Positions 54,380 through 64,000 of a DNA stretch of 64,000 nucleotides are shown piece after piece. Made by a program: the position numbers and the translations under genes. Each line of letters starts with the position of its first letter. Positions within the stretch are counted from its first letter, which is position 1. Under the pieces are notes generated by a model that ran no database searches, was not told the DNA's origin, and was given only the letters and a program-made list of their open reading frames with translations. The stretch is taken from the NCBI RefSeq assembly GCF_020520425.1, contig NC_079491.1, forward strand, positions 21,877,449 to 21,941,448. Reading direction: 5' to 3'. Origin of the DNA: Spinacia oleracea (lineage: Eukaryota; Streptophyta; Magnoliopsida; Caryophyllales; Amaranthaceae).

Positions 54380-56253
54380 CACTAGTGGAAAAAATACCTG
54401 TTGCAGCCCCCTTGTTGAGGGGGGCATTTAAAAGCACGCCTCAACAACCACTAAGTCAACGCGGGTCAAAGATTTTAATGAGATATCGAGGCGGGCTTCT
54501 AATTGTTCGCTTCAACATAGTCTATTAGAGCGGGCTTTGGTGTTGTTCGATTCAACCAAACCAAGCCTATTGGGCCGAACTCTAATTGTTCGCTTCAATA
54601 GACCCCCCGCCCAACTTAAATCAGCTCACCTGTTTGATTAGGGTTTTTATATCTCATTCCTTCTCTCTCCTTATTTCCTTAGCCGTTTTTTCTCTCTCTC
54701 TCCTTATTTCCTTAGATCTGATCTTTTCTCTTCTTCATTTTTTTTTTGCGATTTCATTTTACTTATCCTCTCACATTTGCATTTAATTCCTCTCGTTCAT
54801 CTTCTTAATCTCTTTCCCCTAAAAAAAACCTTCTTAATCTATCAAGATGAATAATGTTTATGTGTTTTTTGAAACTCCGACGAAGAGTCAGATGTTAACG
54901 GCGATGGACGAGATCGTGTAGGTGGCGCCGGTGAAATTTAAACGAGTCAATATTTCAATATGAGATGGAGACGGCGGAACTAACGAGGGGATGGCGGTGC
55001 AGAAGGCGAAACGAACGAGGAGAATGTTTTAAACGGCAAGTTTCCTCATAATTTTCATTTTTTTTGTTTTATTTTGGATAACCTGTTGAATTTTTTAGTT
55101 GTTATTCTGAATTCATTGGAAATATCTCTTGATTTTTTTAAAAAACACTTTAGGTTCTTTGATTTTCTTATTTTATGGAAATTATCGGTAATTTATTTAA
55201 TTTTTCTTAATTTTATGTTTTCATTGGATTTTAGATCTAGATCGATAATAAAACTCTAAACGGCCGATTTTGTTGGAATTACGATCCATTATATTGGATT
55301 CATCGATCACTTTTATTTTCCGCTTTAAAATTTTTTAAAAAAAATTAATTTTACCAGTTTTTCTAAGAACTATAATTTATATATATATATTAATTTTACC
55401 AGTTTTTTTTTCTAAGAACTTCAAATAATATGTAAAATGCATACAATCTGAAAGATATATTTAATTTTTTAATGTTTAGAATAAATTAATGTAAATCTAT
55501 TTGTTCTAAATTTAATTTCTAATTTCTATGTACGTATTTGTTTTTTATTTGGTGGATCTTTTCTTATTGGTTTGTTCACTTCTTAGTTTAATCTTTATTG
55601 CTAATTGTTTTTGCAGGTTTATCAAATGGTGAAGTACCTAGATCCTCCGAATTGAAGACTTAAAAAAATACTCATACTTTTTGATAATTGTAACTTGATG
55701 TAATCATATATACTTATATATAGAAAGTGTTAATTTATTTAATAATGTATTGCTGGATAAGTTATTTAGTTCAATATGAATAAATTTGTTCTTGTATTTT
55801 CCCAAAGGATTTCAAATTTTTGTCTCGGAAGTATTCAAGCATGCTCATATTAACCAATTAATACGGAGTATTCTCCAAGCAAAAGGCACATCAGCCAAGA
55901 AATAAAGCAATTGAAGATAAATTAATTAATAATTACATTTCAAATTCCAAAACAGAAACAATAATTCAATTTGGCGAGCTAATGAGGCGGGCTTTTTAAG
56001 GGCCCCCTCAATAGACTACTCTGTTGAGGCGGGCTTTTGGTAATGCCCCCCACAACAGGTCCTTAATTTTTCCTTTAGTTTTGGGCTGTTGAGGCGGGCT
56101 TTTGAAAGCCCCCCACAACAGATGACCTGTTGAGGCGAACAAAGCCCGCCTCAACAGCTAAGTGAGCTGTTGAAGCCACGTCTATTGAAGCGGGCCATGT
56201 TCGCCTCAATAAGCCCAAAATGCCCCCCTCAACAGGTATTTTTTCCACTAGTG
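54380..56253. mobile_element. Non-autonomous CACTA (En/Spm) element, 1874 bp
   Basis: The terminal repeats CACTAGTGGAAAAAATACCT and their perfect complement at the right end are flanked by the 3-bp duplication AAA (54377-54379 and 56254-56256). Subterminal copies of 'gaggcgggctt' in both orientations occupy about 54400-54600 and 55980-56240, as in CACTA transposase-binding zones. The middle (54640-55620) is AT-rich with small open frames (54586-54786, 55074-55259) and no transposase; 54840-55030 may be captured gene sequence. Confidence 0.96.
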
Positions 56254-56699
56254 AAAGTATATATGAATGAAATTTGAAAATCATTTAGTTGCTTTTTGTC
56301 TATTTTCTTTTTCATAGTTTTTCCCCTCTAGAGTGATGAAAAACTACGAAAAATTAAGGCCTCGTTCACCCGGTTTTTTCTTATTTAGTTTTGCAAAGTC
56401 GGGTGATTAGATTGAATAATAAACTAAAAAACAGACATAATTATAGTAATCGTGTTGATTTTGAAAACTGACAACAAAAAACTGGAAACTACATTTTTCG
56501 ATTTTCATATATTTGTAAAAAATATAAAACATGAAAGAAAGAAAAAAACGATACCAAGTGGACCCTTAATAAGCTCCATTGGGTCAAGTCGAGCCCAACA
56601 CCGAACGAGATTCGATTCTAAAACCAAACACGATATACTGATAGGTGGAGTACGTAGCTCACTAATTTATATGTTAGACAATCTCTTTTTCTCTCTTCA

Positions 56700-57129
56700 A
56701 TAGGGATTACTAGTCTATACTCACATGTGAACTATATACATTTAACACTTCCCCTCACATGTGAGCCACATTTACGCTTGCAGTCTGAAAAGGTCACACA
56801 CAAAGTCCATACTGGAACCTCTTAACTTGAGGTTAAGCTCTTACTTCGGGCATTCACTTTTGTTGGGCTACTTGCTCCAAACAGATCTTCGACTTCTCCA
56901 TATTGCAAATTGTTCAACATTTGTGGGCCCTCCCTTTGTGGGACAAACATGGACCAAAACAGTTGCTCTGAAACCATGATTGTTACACTCAAGAAAGATT
57001 AGGAGGAAGTGGATTAGTATTTCGTATATTATTATTGACATACTTTTAATACACGGTTAGACAACTCTAACACCACATAAGCTCCTAAAACATAAACCTA
57101 TTAACTATAGGAAACTTTACATATTAGGA
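56700..57129 (-). mobile_element. Copia LTR-like remnant
   Basis: AT-rich tract with 'ttgaccatacttttaat'-type LTR sequence, lying next to a purine tract ('ggaggagtattagg' on the minus strand near 57150) that would serve as polypurine tract for the copia RNase H remnant beyond it. Ends not defined. Confidence 0.4.
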
Positions 57130-57567
57130 ATTCAGTATATAATATAATTCCTAATACTCCTCATCAAGTAGGAGCATGTAGTTCCTGAATTCCTAACTTG
57201 CGCGCGCAAAAGAAACCTAAAATATTGTCTTTCCAAGTGTCCTAGTCAAAATGCTTGTTAACTGATTACGTGTAGGAACATATGACGTAGAAAGATTACC
57301 CTTCAATATCTCCTCACAAACAAATGACGGTCTACCTCTATATGCTTAGTACGATCATGAAACACTTGATTCTCAGCAATATGCATAGCAAATTGACTAT
57401 CATAGAATAAACTCATAAGCTTGTAATGCATGACCCCAAGGGAGGATAATGATGACTTCAACCATTTTAACTCACAAGAGGCCACGACCATAGAACGATA
57501 TACTACTTCGGCAGACGAATGAGACATGGTTGGTTGTTTCTTTGTTTTCCAGGACACGGGAGAACGT
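57130..57567 (-). pseudogene. Ty1/copia RNase H C-terminal remnant
   Basis: Minus frame 57557-57303 reads SWKTKKQPTMSHSSAEVVYR, then SMVVASCELKWLKSSLSSLG and NQVFHDRTKHIEVDRHLFVR, the characteristic C-terminal RNase H of plant copia polyproteins. It breaks off at 57567 where an LTR begins, so the reverse transcriptase is lost. Confidence 0.93.
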
Positions 57568-58495
57568 TGTAATACCCGTATTTATATATAAATATAATTT
57601 CAATATACTTTTAATTTAATTAAGCATTTTAAAAGGATTTTACATGATTATTAAATCATATAAATGATAAAGGAGGAATTAATTTCATTTAATATTTATT
57701 AAATATAATTTAGAAAGGAAAAGCATTTAACATTTTCTTTATTTGAAATAGTTTTATAAAGAGATTGAGAATTCAAAATAGAAAATGATGGAAAGTTTTA
57801 TTAAGGCTTTTTGTGTCTTTTGGAAATTCTAAAAACGATTTCCTAATTTTTTTCTACCACTTCTTGGAAACCTATATAAAGGAGGTTAGGCATGAAATTG
57901 GGTGTTGTATGTAAAACGACGCCCTGAAATTCCACCAAAACACCCTAGTTTATCCAACCCTTTTTCTATTCTACCCTTACCATTTTACCATATATTTTTA
58001 CACTTTTCGTTTACCTTATATCTCTTCTTTTACCATCTATCTCCCTCCTCCATAACGTACCCACCACCACAGTTGCTGACTTGCTAGAGCATAGCTATTA
58101 TTTCCACACAGTGACTAGCTCAAATTTGTCGGCCTTCGACTCACTCGGAGGTGTTGCTTCACCAACTTCACCCACCGTAACACTACCTAGAGAACCACCA
58201 CAACATCATGTTGTCGTCTTATACTTCAAACCCTCTTATTTCTCGAAGCTTACTGGGTGACACACATGGCTCAAAGCCGACGATCATATAACAAGTAAAC
58301 ATGGATTCTTGAAATTCGTACTTTTCCGGTAAAAGGGATGACGTACATCTAATATTTAGAATGTAATTAAATAAAATAAATATACGTTAATTATATATTT
58401 ATTACTAAAATTAGTAAATTCTATTTAAATGTAATTAACTATGCGTTAAAATATGCGGAGCATTCATAACATTTATAAATTTATGCGGGATTACA
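57568..58495 (+). mobile_element. Chromovirus-type LTR (about 928 bp)
   Basis: Starts TGTAATACCCGTATTTATAT, similar to the minus-strand start of the 787-3074 solo LTR, with a TATA box (CCTATATAAAGG, near 57870) about 300 bp in. Ends ...GGGATTACA at 58495. No matching target duplication (AACGT left, CACCA right). A copia remnant flanks it on one side and a chromovirus remnant on the other. Confidence 0.55.
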
Positions 58496-59130
58496 CACCA
58501 CCTTCATTCGTACCTCAAACTTCCATCATCATGGAACTTAAAATCTGTTTATTTTTCTTGCGAAATCTTTTCCTTGAGGCGCTCCAACTTTACATCTCCA
58601 GCTTGATTCTCCTTAATCTCATCAAATACCGATGGTAGAATAGTCAATGCATTCATCTTGCCCTCCAGACATTCACCACTCACTATCTCCAGATTCAATC
58701 GTTGCATATCTTGTCACAACTCGTTAGCGACTACTAACGCATTTACACTATGACTTGATTTCATGCTCAAGGCATCTGCAACTACATTGGTTTTTCCTTC
58801 GTGATATTGGATGTCTAGATCATAATCCTTAGTCAACTCCAACAATCTTCTTTGGCGCATATTCAAATCCTTTTGTTTGAAGGTGTACTTTAAACTTTTA
58901 TGATCCGTGAATATCTTACATTTCACACCGTACAGATAGTGTCTCCATATCTTCAATGCAAACACTATGGCTGCTAGTTCTATGTTATCGGTAGGGTAAT
59001 TACGTTCACACGATTTCAACTGTCTTGATGCATACGCAATAACCTTTATGTTCTGCATCAACACACGCCCTATACCATTCTTTGATGCATCACTATACAC
59101 ATCATAAGTATCATCTCCATCTGGTAGAGT
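58496..59130 (-). pseudogene. Ty3/gypsy chromovirus RNase H and linker remnant
   Basis: The minus frame starts [20 protein letters not shown] right at 59130 and continues with [38 protein letters not shown] and [14 protein letters not shown]. Beyond 58714, after frame breaks, it reads LEGKMNALTILPSVFDEIKE and FKFHDDGSLRYE near 58510. This is RNase H plus the linker to integrase of the Tekay-like group. It is cut by the Athila LTR at 59131 and ends at the LTR at 58495. Confidence 0.93.
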
Positions 59131-60569
59131 GATATGTGTGTTTTATATAGAGTTTTTACCCCCGTCTCTTAGTACTTTTTGATCTCAAATGAGCTCTTCG
59201 GAGCAATTTTTAGTACTAATGTGCTCCTTGTAGTGTGTTTGTAGTTTCAGGTTCATCATTGTAGGAATTAGCATATTTTTGTGCATTTCCTACTCATTTG
59301 AATCAATACAAGAGATTATGTACTTTCGAGAGCACAAACATTAAGTTTGAAGAGTTTTGAAGCAAAGCGAATAACGAAGGAAGTACAAAAATGATCATAG
59401 TTCACTATTTTAAGCATAACTCAAGTTCTACAACTCCAAATGATATAATTTCAATTGGGTTGGATTCTAGACTTCAATAGCTTTCCAACAAGTGTTCACT
59501 CGCCTGATTCCGACGAATAACGAAGGAGATATGACGTTTTGAAGATAGAGGATCGTGCAGTTTCAACACGCGCCCGATCGGGCGGTCATTCTGGGCGCTG
59601 TTCTGGGCATTTTGCAACCGCCCGATCGGGCGGAATTTCGCCCGATTGGGCCGACTATCGAGCACATCGCCCGATCGGGCGACGCCAACCTCCAGCGTAT
59701 TTCGCGAGTTTTTATTACCGATTTTGGGCTCTATTTTGGGCAAACTATAAATACTAGCCCCTTATATTTTTAGTGACATCTTTTATTCTAGTTCCTAATT
59801 ACTTAGTTTATTTTTAGTTCTCTTTATTTCTCCAAACACTTAGTTTTTAATTTTAATCAAAGATTCGAGCTTTATTACTTCATTGTTCTTCAATTCGGTA
59901 TTGCTTCTTACTTTAATTCGTTTTATTGCTTTAATCATGCTTTCCATTATGTTAATTGCTTTGTTATTTATTATCATGAGTGAGTAGTTTAATTTCTAGA
60001 GTTTAGGGGATCCATGAATGCATGATTGGGATTATATGTGGACTTGATTAATTGATTGATTGATTATGATTTCTATAGCTTATTATTATTGCTCGTCAAT
60101 TCTGTTCGGCCGGACTATTTTGATTTGAGTTCGATTAACCTTAGATTATGCGCCGAGAGGTATAAATCTGATGTTTTTGGTCTGTGGCTATTAGATAGGA
60201 ATTATTTCTAGTACGTAGCGAGAGCCCGCTAGTTGTTATATCCTAAGGAATTCATAAGATTCGAGAGATGCATGTTTTCCTAGTTATGATTGTTAATTGA
60301 TTGTCATTGTTCGTTGTCCAATCCCGGTCTGCATTTATGGTGAACCGCTGCCCTAGATTCCTTTAATATTGTTATTTTCCGATTTGATTATTTGCTTTAG
60401 TTTTATACAAACCAATCCAAACTCTTGTTACCAGTAGTCTAGATTAGTAATTTAATAGTAGAAAGAACGCCCGTTTCCCTGTGGATACGATCCCTGCTTC
60501 CCTTTCTATATTTTTAGTTGGTGAACGTTAGGTTTATCTTTGATTAGGTGATACGACTTTAGCCTGTCA
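59131..60569 (+). mobile_element. 5' LTR of Athila-like Ty3/gypsy element (1439 bp)
   Basis: Starts TGATATGTG and ends ...CCTGTCA at 60569. Contains inverted 'cgcccgatcgggcg' words (59568-59690). Directly followed by the primer site at 60575. Inserted into chromovirus RNase H coding sequence (left flank ...GGTAGAG). The 3' LTR is beyond the window. Confidence 0.9.
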
Positions 60570-60574
60570 AATTT

Positions 60575-60592
60575 TGGCGCCGTTGCCGGGGA
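60575..60592 (+). promoter_or_regulatory. Primer binding site, tRNA-Asp type
   Basis: TGGCGCCGTTGCCGGGGA lies 5 nt after the LTR end. It is complementary to the 3' end of plant tRNA-Asp and is the standard primer site of Athila and related elements. Confidence 0.93.
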
Positions 60593-60701
60593 AACGGTTT
60601 TATTTTCTGTTATTAATTGTTTTTCTAGATTATTGTTTGTTACTTCTCAAGGGACTCCCGTTCCTTGAGACCGGATCTCACGACTGTTTTCTAGTTTTTG
60701 C

Positions 60702-62859
60702 TTGTTTATGTCCAGGACTGTCCATACCAGCGATCTGACTTCGTTCGATCCTGAACCTGAACGGACCTTTCATAGACGGCGTAGATTCGTTAAACAGTTG
60801 AGAGACTATTCTGACTCTGAATCCGACTATCTGATTAGCAATCTATTCCATACAGATTCAGAGATGGGTGACCAAGCACCACCACTGCCACCCCCACTTG
60901 TGCCAAGGCTTACAGACTACTCTAAACCAAGTCTGTCTATGCTCCCCAAGGCAATCATGCCTTCCATTGCGGTCGAGAATTTCAAGATCGAACCCCAGCT
61001 GATAAACATGATCGAGAGACACCAATTCGGTGGGGAAAAGGGTGAAGATCCTAATCTCCATATTCAGTCTTTCATTCAGTATTGTGCCACCATTAAGCAG
61101 AAGAATTTAACACCGGAGCAGACTATGGAGATACTCTTTCCATTTTCATTGAGTGGGAAGGCAAAGCTATGGATTAATAGTCTCAACCGCGCGACTATGA
61201 AAATCACCGATTGGAATTCTTTGGCCCTTGCATTCTATGTTAAATATTTCCCACCTGAGAAGACAGCTCGTCTAAGGGGACAGATATTAGGTATCTCTCA
61301 ACAAGCAGATGAGAGTTTGTTCGAGGTTTGGGAAAGATTCAAGGACTTGCAAAGAGAGTGCCCACACCATGGTTTGGAGGACTGGTTCCTGGTTCAGCAG
61401 TTCTATAATGGTCTGGGTAATGAGTCTAGGTGTCTTTTGGATTCAGCTGCCAGTGGGAGATTTATGCAACTGGAGGTGCCTAGAGCTTTAGAGGTGATTG
61501 AGGAGATAGCCATCCATAGTGCCCAATATGGGAATCCTAGAGGTTTTGCCGATTGTGGTGTTAAGCATGAGATGAACTCTATTGAACAGCTTACTGCTCA
61601 GCTAACTGCCCTACATCACAAGCTGGATAATATGCAAAACGCATCTTCCCAAGCCACCCAACAAGCTAGTGTCGCCGCAATGAGTGCTCAGTTGGCCAAT
61701 GTCTGTAATAGTTGTGGGATGCAAGGTCATTATGCACCGGAATGTAAGAGCTCTATTTAACAATGCAATGCATTCCAGGCCTACAAGCAGAACAATCCGT
61801 ACTCCAACTCATACAATGAGGGCTATAAAAACAACCCCCTATTATCATATAGGAGTACTAATGTTCAGAACCCCTACCAGATTCAACACCCTCCACCACC
61901 ACAACAACCTTACCAACCACCACCACAGCAGCCCTACCAACCGCGAAGTAACTACAACCCGCAGCCTAGTGGACCACCTGGCTTTCCTCCACAGCCTCAA
62001 CCCACACGTCCTGATCCCATGCTTGTTGAGATGCGGAATATGATGTTAGAATTGCAGAAGTCTCTGAGCGAAAAGGATGCCAAAATCGATGCCCTCACTG
62101 CTCATAACAAGATCATGGATAAACAGTTGTCACAAATGGCTACTACTCTCGCAGAGAGACCCAAGGGTCAACTCCCTTCACAGCCTGTGACCAGAGAGTC
62201 TGTAAATGCTGTCACTTTGCGGAGTGGATATGAGTATGATGGGCCACCTATGACTATAGAGGAAGGGGTTGAAGTATCTGTAAGTGGTGCTGTGCCAAGA
62301 GAAAGTGAGAAGGTGGTCAAAGAGAAGGAAGCTGACACAAGGGTTGAGAAGAAAGTTGAGATACAAGTTCCACCTATCAAACTTCCCTTCCCTCATCGTC
62401 AGCTAAAGAACAAGCTAGACAAGCAGTTTGGTAAGTTCTTAGAAGTGGTAAAGAATCTGCAGGTAACGGTCCCTTTCACTGAATTAATTACTCAAGTACC
62501 TGCATATGCTAAATACATGAAAGACATCTTGACTAGGAAGAGAGCATTTAGTGAGGTGGAGACTGTTGCATTTACTGAAGAGTGCAGTGCCTTACTACAA
62601 AATAAGTCTCCACCCAAGTTGAAGGACCCCGGGAGTTTCTCTATCCCGTGTAATATTGGCAACCTTTTTATTGACAAAGCCTTATGTGATTTAGGTGCCA
62701 GTGTTAGTGTCATGCCCTTGTCTGTCTGTACTAAATTGAACATGGGTGATTTAAAAGTTACCAACATAACTCTGCAAATGGCCGATCGATCTGTAAAATA
62801 CCCCCTAGGTGTTCTAGAAGATGTGCCTGTTAGAGTAGGTAAATTTTTTTATCCCTGTT
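60702..62859 (+). pseudogene. gag-pro: Athila-like gag-protease ORF, interrupted
   Basis: Retrotransposon capsid/nucleocapsid followed by aspartic protease. One reading frame runs from ATG 60702 to 62859 with a single stop TAA at 61758-61760. The gag capsid domain lies at about residues 105-240 (ILFPFSLSGKAKLWINSL; FEVWERFKDLQRECPHHGL). A zinc knuckle CNSCGMQGHYAPEC follows at about 335-350, then a Pro/Gln-rich linker and the protease active-site motif LCDLGASVSVMP near 62685-62720. The frame is destroyed after VGKFFYP where a copia-type LTR begins at 62860, so protease is cut short and reverse transcriptase is absent here. 60702 is the first ATG downstream of the leader. Confidence 0.93.
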
Positions 62860-64000
62860 TGTTGACCCTAAAGTTTTGATGATGACAAAGCAAACTCCTG
62901 ACAATTGGTTAAGTTATGTTGCATAATAGGTTCCGAGATCCTTAGAGGGATAATGCTAAGTTAAGGAGATCCTGAGTTGGATAAACTAAGCAACGTGGAA
63001 TATAAGCAAGTAATTGATCCATGTCAGACACTACATTGAAGAAATAATCATTAAGCAAGGCGAGATCCTTAGGCGAGGTCCTAAGGCGAGATCCTCATAT
63101 ATTATGTGGATCCTCGATGTTCCAGAGAAGGAACAAATTGGGAAGTCTTCGAGTGAAGCTTCTAAAGGTGCAACATGAAGACTACAACATATGAGTTTAT
63201 GTTTAGGATTTATGTAAGTATTTAATATTGTTTATACGTAATTTGGAACGAAAGGAACCTAAGTATTTTGGTACGTTTTAAATGAAATATGTTAACTGTA
63301 ATTATAAAAGAGTTTTAACTTGGAAAATCTTTTTAATAAATAAAATGAATTTAATTAATAAATGAAACATAGGATTCTGATTTATTATCCTTGTTTCTCA
63401 AGTAAAAGATTTTCCATGTTCCTTGATACTCTCCCCACGTATTTCTGTTTAACGTACATTTAGTGTTTTGATTTGGTCTCCCTTGTTTCTCTCCAACTAT
63501 GCCCATGTTACTGAGCAGTAACTGTTAGTGGGTAGTTGAGGAGAACATGGGTACCCAACCCTAAGTAAAACTCTCCTATAAAAGGAGAAGAGTTTTGGCT
63601 TTTCAAAACACAACTGATTTCTACAAAATCTATCTTAAAGAGCTTAAACGTTTTAAAAGAATCAGTTGGCAAAATAGAGTGTTCCTTGAGTTCCTTATTA
63701 TTATAAGCTTTATTACGTACTAGAATCTATCTATCATATTGTATTTTGGGTTTAAGGATTGAGTGATCCTTGAGTGACTTAGAGTTAAGTCAAAGAGAGA
63801 AAGAGCGACTAAGAGTTTAGTCAAAGAGAGAAACAGCGACTTAGAGTTAAGTCAAAGAGAAAAGGAGCGACTTAGAGTTAAGTTAGAGAGAGAAAGAGTA
63901 GCACAGTAATCGAAGGGGATTGCTGTGGGGAACTCGTGTTCGAGAGGAACTCGAGTTAACGAGTGTATTTGTAATAGAGTTATTGCATTAATACAAAAGA
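62860..64000 (+). mobile_element. Copia-type LTR inserted in the Athila protease
   Basis: Starts TGTTGACCCTAAAGTTTTGA exactly where protease homology stops. TATA box CTATAAAAGG at about 63576-63585, followed by 'agaagagttttggc' as the probable transcript start. The right end lies beyond the window, or ends nearby with '...gcattaatacaaaaga'. Copia assignment rests on the general LTR look. Confidence 0.7.
63776..63899. repeat. 31-bp tandem repeat, 4 copies, inside the LTR
   Basis: 'gacttagagttaagtcaaag' recurs at 63776, 63807, 63838 and 63869, each followed by 'agagaaagagc' or a variant. Confidence 0.93.

Noticed and set aside
59474..59773. Overlapping open frames in 'cgcccgatcgggcg' sequence
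   Set aside because: Palindromic LTR repeats keep several frames open on both strands; not genes.
62492..62767. 91-aa minus-strand open frame
   Set aside because: Antisense shadow of the Athila protease frame.

Overview
The window is nuclear DNA from a flowering plant, almost certainly a eudicot. Three intron-rich plant genes, all on the minus strand, sit in a matrix of nested plant transposable elements. No CRISPR, operon or prokaryotic feature is present. The lineage cannot be fixed from the sequence alone. The TE mix (Athila-like and chromovirus-like Ty3/gypsy LTRs, copia, Stowaway, hAT, CACTA, Helitron, LINE) fits a medium or large eudicot genome; a Caryophyllales or Amaranthaceae origin is only a guess.

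Genes. (1) 7864-14916, minus: an OTU-family cysteine protease (deubiquitinase, OTU3-like) in 7 exons, 227 aa, with catalytic Asp/Cys (D84, C87) and His (H222). (2) 26211-32463, minus: a PRA1 family protein of the plant A clade (Rab/prenylated Rab acceptor, four membrane segments) in 7 exons, 209 aa. (3) 34177-53309, minus: a serine/threonine kinase of the ATG1/ULK family, the autophagy-initiating kinase, in 13 exons, 741 aa, spread over 19 kb because the introns are loaded with TEs. Exon junctions were worked out by hand. In all three genes every intron has GT..AG ends, the phase is kept throughout, and the product ends at a stop codon, so all three look intact.

Layout. 1-7.8 kb is TE sediment: an edge-truncated Athila-like LTR, a 2.3 kb solo LTR with target duplication, a Helitron end, two Stowaway MITEs, a 1.5 kb solo Athila-like LTR with target duplication, and a fold-back element full of short tandem repeats. 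7.9-14.9 kb is the OTU gene. 15-24 kb is accessory: MITEs, microsatellites, a retroelement-associated pseudogene, a tandem array of about 196 bp units with tRNA-like sequences at both ends and inside it, and a broken PPR gene. 24-26.2 kb is intergenic. 26.2-32.5 kb is PRA1 and 34.2-53.3 kb is ATG1. 53.5-56.3 kb holds a hAT MITE in the ATG1 promoter and a non-autonomous CACTA element. 56.7-64 kb is a stack of retrotransposons: copia remnant, chromovirus-type LTR, chromovirus RNase H remnant, an Athila-like element inserted in that remnant, and a copia-type LTR inserted in the Athila protease.

The three genes have no evident functional link beyond membrane traffic and ubiquitin/autophagy themes. 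The most unusual structure is the dimer-patterned tandem array at 19.6-22.5 kb with its three tRNA-like cloverleaf sequences.
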